Source: an uncultured Eubacteriales bacterium (GTDB lineage Bacteria; Bacillota; Clostridia; Oscillospirales; Oscillospiraceae). From it: 6,721 nt of DNA. The notes under the pieces are model-generated. The model was given only the letters and a program-made list of their open reading frames with translations, searched no databases and was not told the DNA's origin. Positions 5,102-6,721 of the stretch are shown here, in pieces (within the stretch, counting starts at the first letter, position 1; each line of letters begins with the position of its first letter). The position numbers and the translations under genes are program-made. The stretch is from contig OMQS01000066.1 of NCBI GenBank assembly GCA_900313295.1, forward strand, positions 1 to 6,721, in the 5' to 3' direction.

Positions 5102-6721
5102 ATGAGCGAAGAAAACATCTACACCTTTGAAAACAAGGATTACCGCCGCACTTATTGGCACACCTGCTCCCATGTGCTGGCTCAGGCCGTGAAGCGGCTG
5201 TATCCCGAGGTGAAGCTGGCCATCGGCCCCAGCATCGAGGGCGGCTTTTACTACGACTTTGACGCTCCCTTCAACTTCACACAGGAGCATCTGGACGCCC
5301 TGGAGGCGGAGATGCGCAAGATCTGCAAGGAAAAGCTGAAGCTGGAGCGCTTTGAGCTGCCCCGTGAGGAGGCCATTGCCTATATGCAGGAGAAGGACGA
5401 GCCCTATAAAGTGGAGCTTATCAACGACCTGCCGGCGGACGCGCACATCTCTTTTTATAAGCAGGGCGAGTTCGTGGATCTGTGCGCAGGCCCCCACCTG
5501 GACTCCACCGGCCGCATCAAGGGCAACGCCATCAAGCTGACCCAGTGCTGCGGCGCTTACTGGCGGGGCGACTCCAACCGCAAGATGCTCCAGCGTATCT
5601 ACGCCGTGGCCTTCCCCAAGAAGGAGGAGCTGGACGAGTACCTGAAGCAGCGGGAGGAGGCCCTCAAGCGCGACCACAACAAGCTGGGGCGCGACCTGGA
5701 GTATTTCACCACGGTGGACTATATCGGTCAGGGGCTGCCCATTCTGCTGCCCAAGGGCGCCCGGGTCATTCAGCTTTTGCAGCGCTGGGTGGAGGATGTT
5801 GAACAGAAGCGGGGCTACCTGCTGACCAAGACGCCCCTCATGGCCAAGCGGGAGCTTTATAAGATTTCCGGCCACTGGGACCACTATCTGGACGGCATGT
5901 TCGTCGTGGGCGATCCCCACGACGAAACCAAGGAGTGCTTCGCGCTGCGGCCTATGACCTGCCCGTTCCAGTATCAGGTGTATCTGAACCGGCAACGGTC
6001 TTACCGCGACCTGCCCATGCGCCTGGGCGAGACCTCCACCCTGTTCCGCAACGAGGATTCCGGCGAGATGCACGGCCTCATCCGCGTGCGCCAGTTTACC
6101 ATCTCCGAGGGTCACCTGGTGCTGCGGCCGGATCAGCTGGAGGAGGAGTTCAAGGGCTGTCTGGAGCTGGCCAAGTATTTCCTGAGCACCGTGGGTATGC
6201 TGGATAAGTGTACCTTCCGCTTCTCCCAGTGGGATCCCGCCAACCCCAACAACAAGTACGAGGGGACCAAGGAGCAGTGGGACGAGGCCCAGCGTGTCAT
6301 GGGTCAGATCCTGGACGACCTGGATGTGAAGTACGAGGTCGGCATCGACGAGGCCGCTTTCTACGGCCCCAAGCTGGACATTCAGTATAAGAACGTGTTC
6401 GGCAAGGAGGACACTCTGGTCACCATCCAGATCGACATGCTGCTGGCGCAGCGGTTCGGCATGTACTATATCGACGAAAACGGCGAGAAGGCGCTGCCGT
6501 ATATCATCCACCGTACCTCTTTGGGCTGCTACGAGCGGACGCTGGCCTACCTCATTGAGGAGTACGCCGGCGCGTTGCCCACATGGATGGCGCCGGAGCA
6601 GGTGCGCTTCCTGCCCGTTACCGACCGCGCCGCTGACTACTGCGCCGACGCTGCCAAGGCTTTGGAGGCACAAGGCTTCCGGGTGGAGGTGGACTACCGC
6701 AACGAGAAGATCGGCAAGAAG
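5102..6721 (+). CDS. thrS: Threonine--tRNA ligase lacking the TGS domain (3' end cut off by window)
   Basis: Class II synthetase that charges tRNA-Thr with threonine in the cytoplasm. The visible part is 540 residues, in frame to the last base; probably about 40-50 residues are missing. The protein begins directly with the editing domain: HTCSH (H20, H24) and CAGPH (C128, H132) are the HxxxH and CxxxH pairs that clear mischarged Ser-tRNA-Thr. The roughly 60-residue N-terminal TGS domain of the E. coli enzyme is absent. The catalytic core follows, with motif 2 at FRNEDSGEMHGLIRVRQF (315-332). By comparison with E. coli, the zinc ligands should be C287, H338 and H470. The zinc-cysteine segment reads MTCPFQ instead of the usual MNCPGH, and motif 3 includes GCYERT (475-480). 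The anticodon-binding domain starts near residue 495 and runs off the edge. Expression is controlled by the T-box upstream. Identity is very secure, being backed independently by the threonine specifier codon. Confidence 0.96.
   Translation, partial: MSEENIYTFENKDYRRTYWHTCSHVLAQAVKRLYPEVKLAIGPSIEGGFYYDFDAPFNFTQEHLDALEAEMRKICKEKLKLERFELPREEAIAYMQEKDEPYKVELINDLPADAHISFYKQGEFVDLCAGPHLDSTGRIKGNAIKLTQCCGAYWRGDSNRKMLQRIYAVAFPKKEELDEYLKQREEALKRDHNKLGRDLEYFTTVDYIGQGLPILLPKGARVIQLLQRWVEDVEQKRGYLLTKTPLMAKRELYKISGHWDHYLDGMFVVGDPHDETKECFALRPMTCPFQYQVYLNRQRSYRDLPMRLGETSTLFRNEDSGEMHGLIRVRQFTISEGHLVLRPDQLEEEFKGCLELAKYFLSTVGMLDKCTFRFSQWDPANPNNKYEGTKEQWDEAQRVMGQILDDLDVKYEVGIDEAAFYGPKLDIQYKNVFGKEDTLVTIQIDMLLAQRFGMYYIDENGEKALPYIIHRTSLGCYERTLAYLIEEYAGALPTWMAPEQVRFLPVTDRAADYCADAAKALEAQGFRVEVDYRNEKIGKK

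Noticed and set aside
5075..6673. A 532-codon minus-strand open frame opposite thrS
   Set aside because: It is an antisense shadow of a conserved synthetase gene; the Leu/Val/Gln/His-rich product has no domain.

Overview
The window looks like a chromosomal segment from a GC-rich, low-motility-type Firmicute, most likely a Clostridia/Oscillospiraceae-like gut anaerobe. This is inferred from purine-rich Shine-Dalgarno sites of the AGGAGG type, sigma-A-like promoters, a tRNA-sensing T-box leader in front of a threonyl-tRNA synthetase gene, and protein flavour. No species can be named from the sequence alone.

Layout. (1) Positions 25-819, minus strand: a small MscS-family mechanosensitive channel. 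(2) Positions 820-944: a compact divergent promoter region serving the channel leftward and an operon rightward. (3) Positions 945-4798, plus strand: three tightly spaced genes (gaps of 18 and 14 bases), probably one transcript. They encode a divergent PP2C-type phosphatase, a membrane-anchored Nudix-like protein with two transmembrane helices and a cysteine-rich tail, and an unusual fusion of a 10-TM EamA/DMT transporter to a HAD phosphatase of phosphoglycolate-phosphatase type. (4) Positions 4795-5101: an apparently perfect sigma-A promoter whose -35 box overlaps the stop codon of the fusion gene, followed by a threonine T-box leader (specifier ACC) and its terminator. (5) Position 5102 to the window end: thrS, cut off at its 3' end, encoding a ThrS that lacks the N-terminal TGS domain but keeps the editing and catalytic domains.

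How the genes may work together. thrS and its leader are a self-contained tRNA-controlled unit, and the T-box terminator may also limit read-through from the operon upstream. The three-gene operon is the least understood part. All three products are predicted to put enzymatic domains in the cytoplasm: a Ser/Thr phosphatase-like domain, a Nudix-like domain, and a HAD phosphatase tethered to a transporter. A signalling or nucleotide-derivative-processing role at the membrane is possible, but no function can be assigned from sequence. No CRISPR, insertion sequence, rRNA or tRNA gene was seen.
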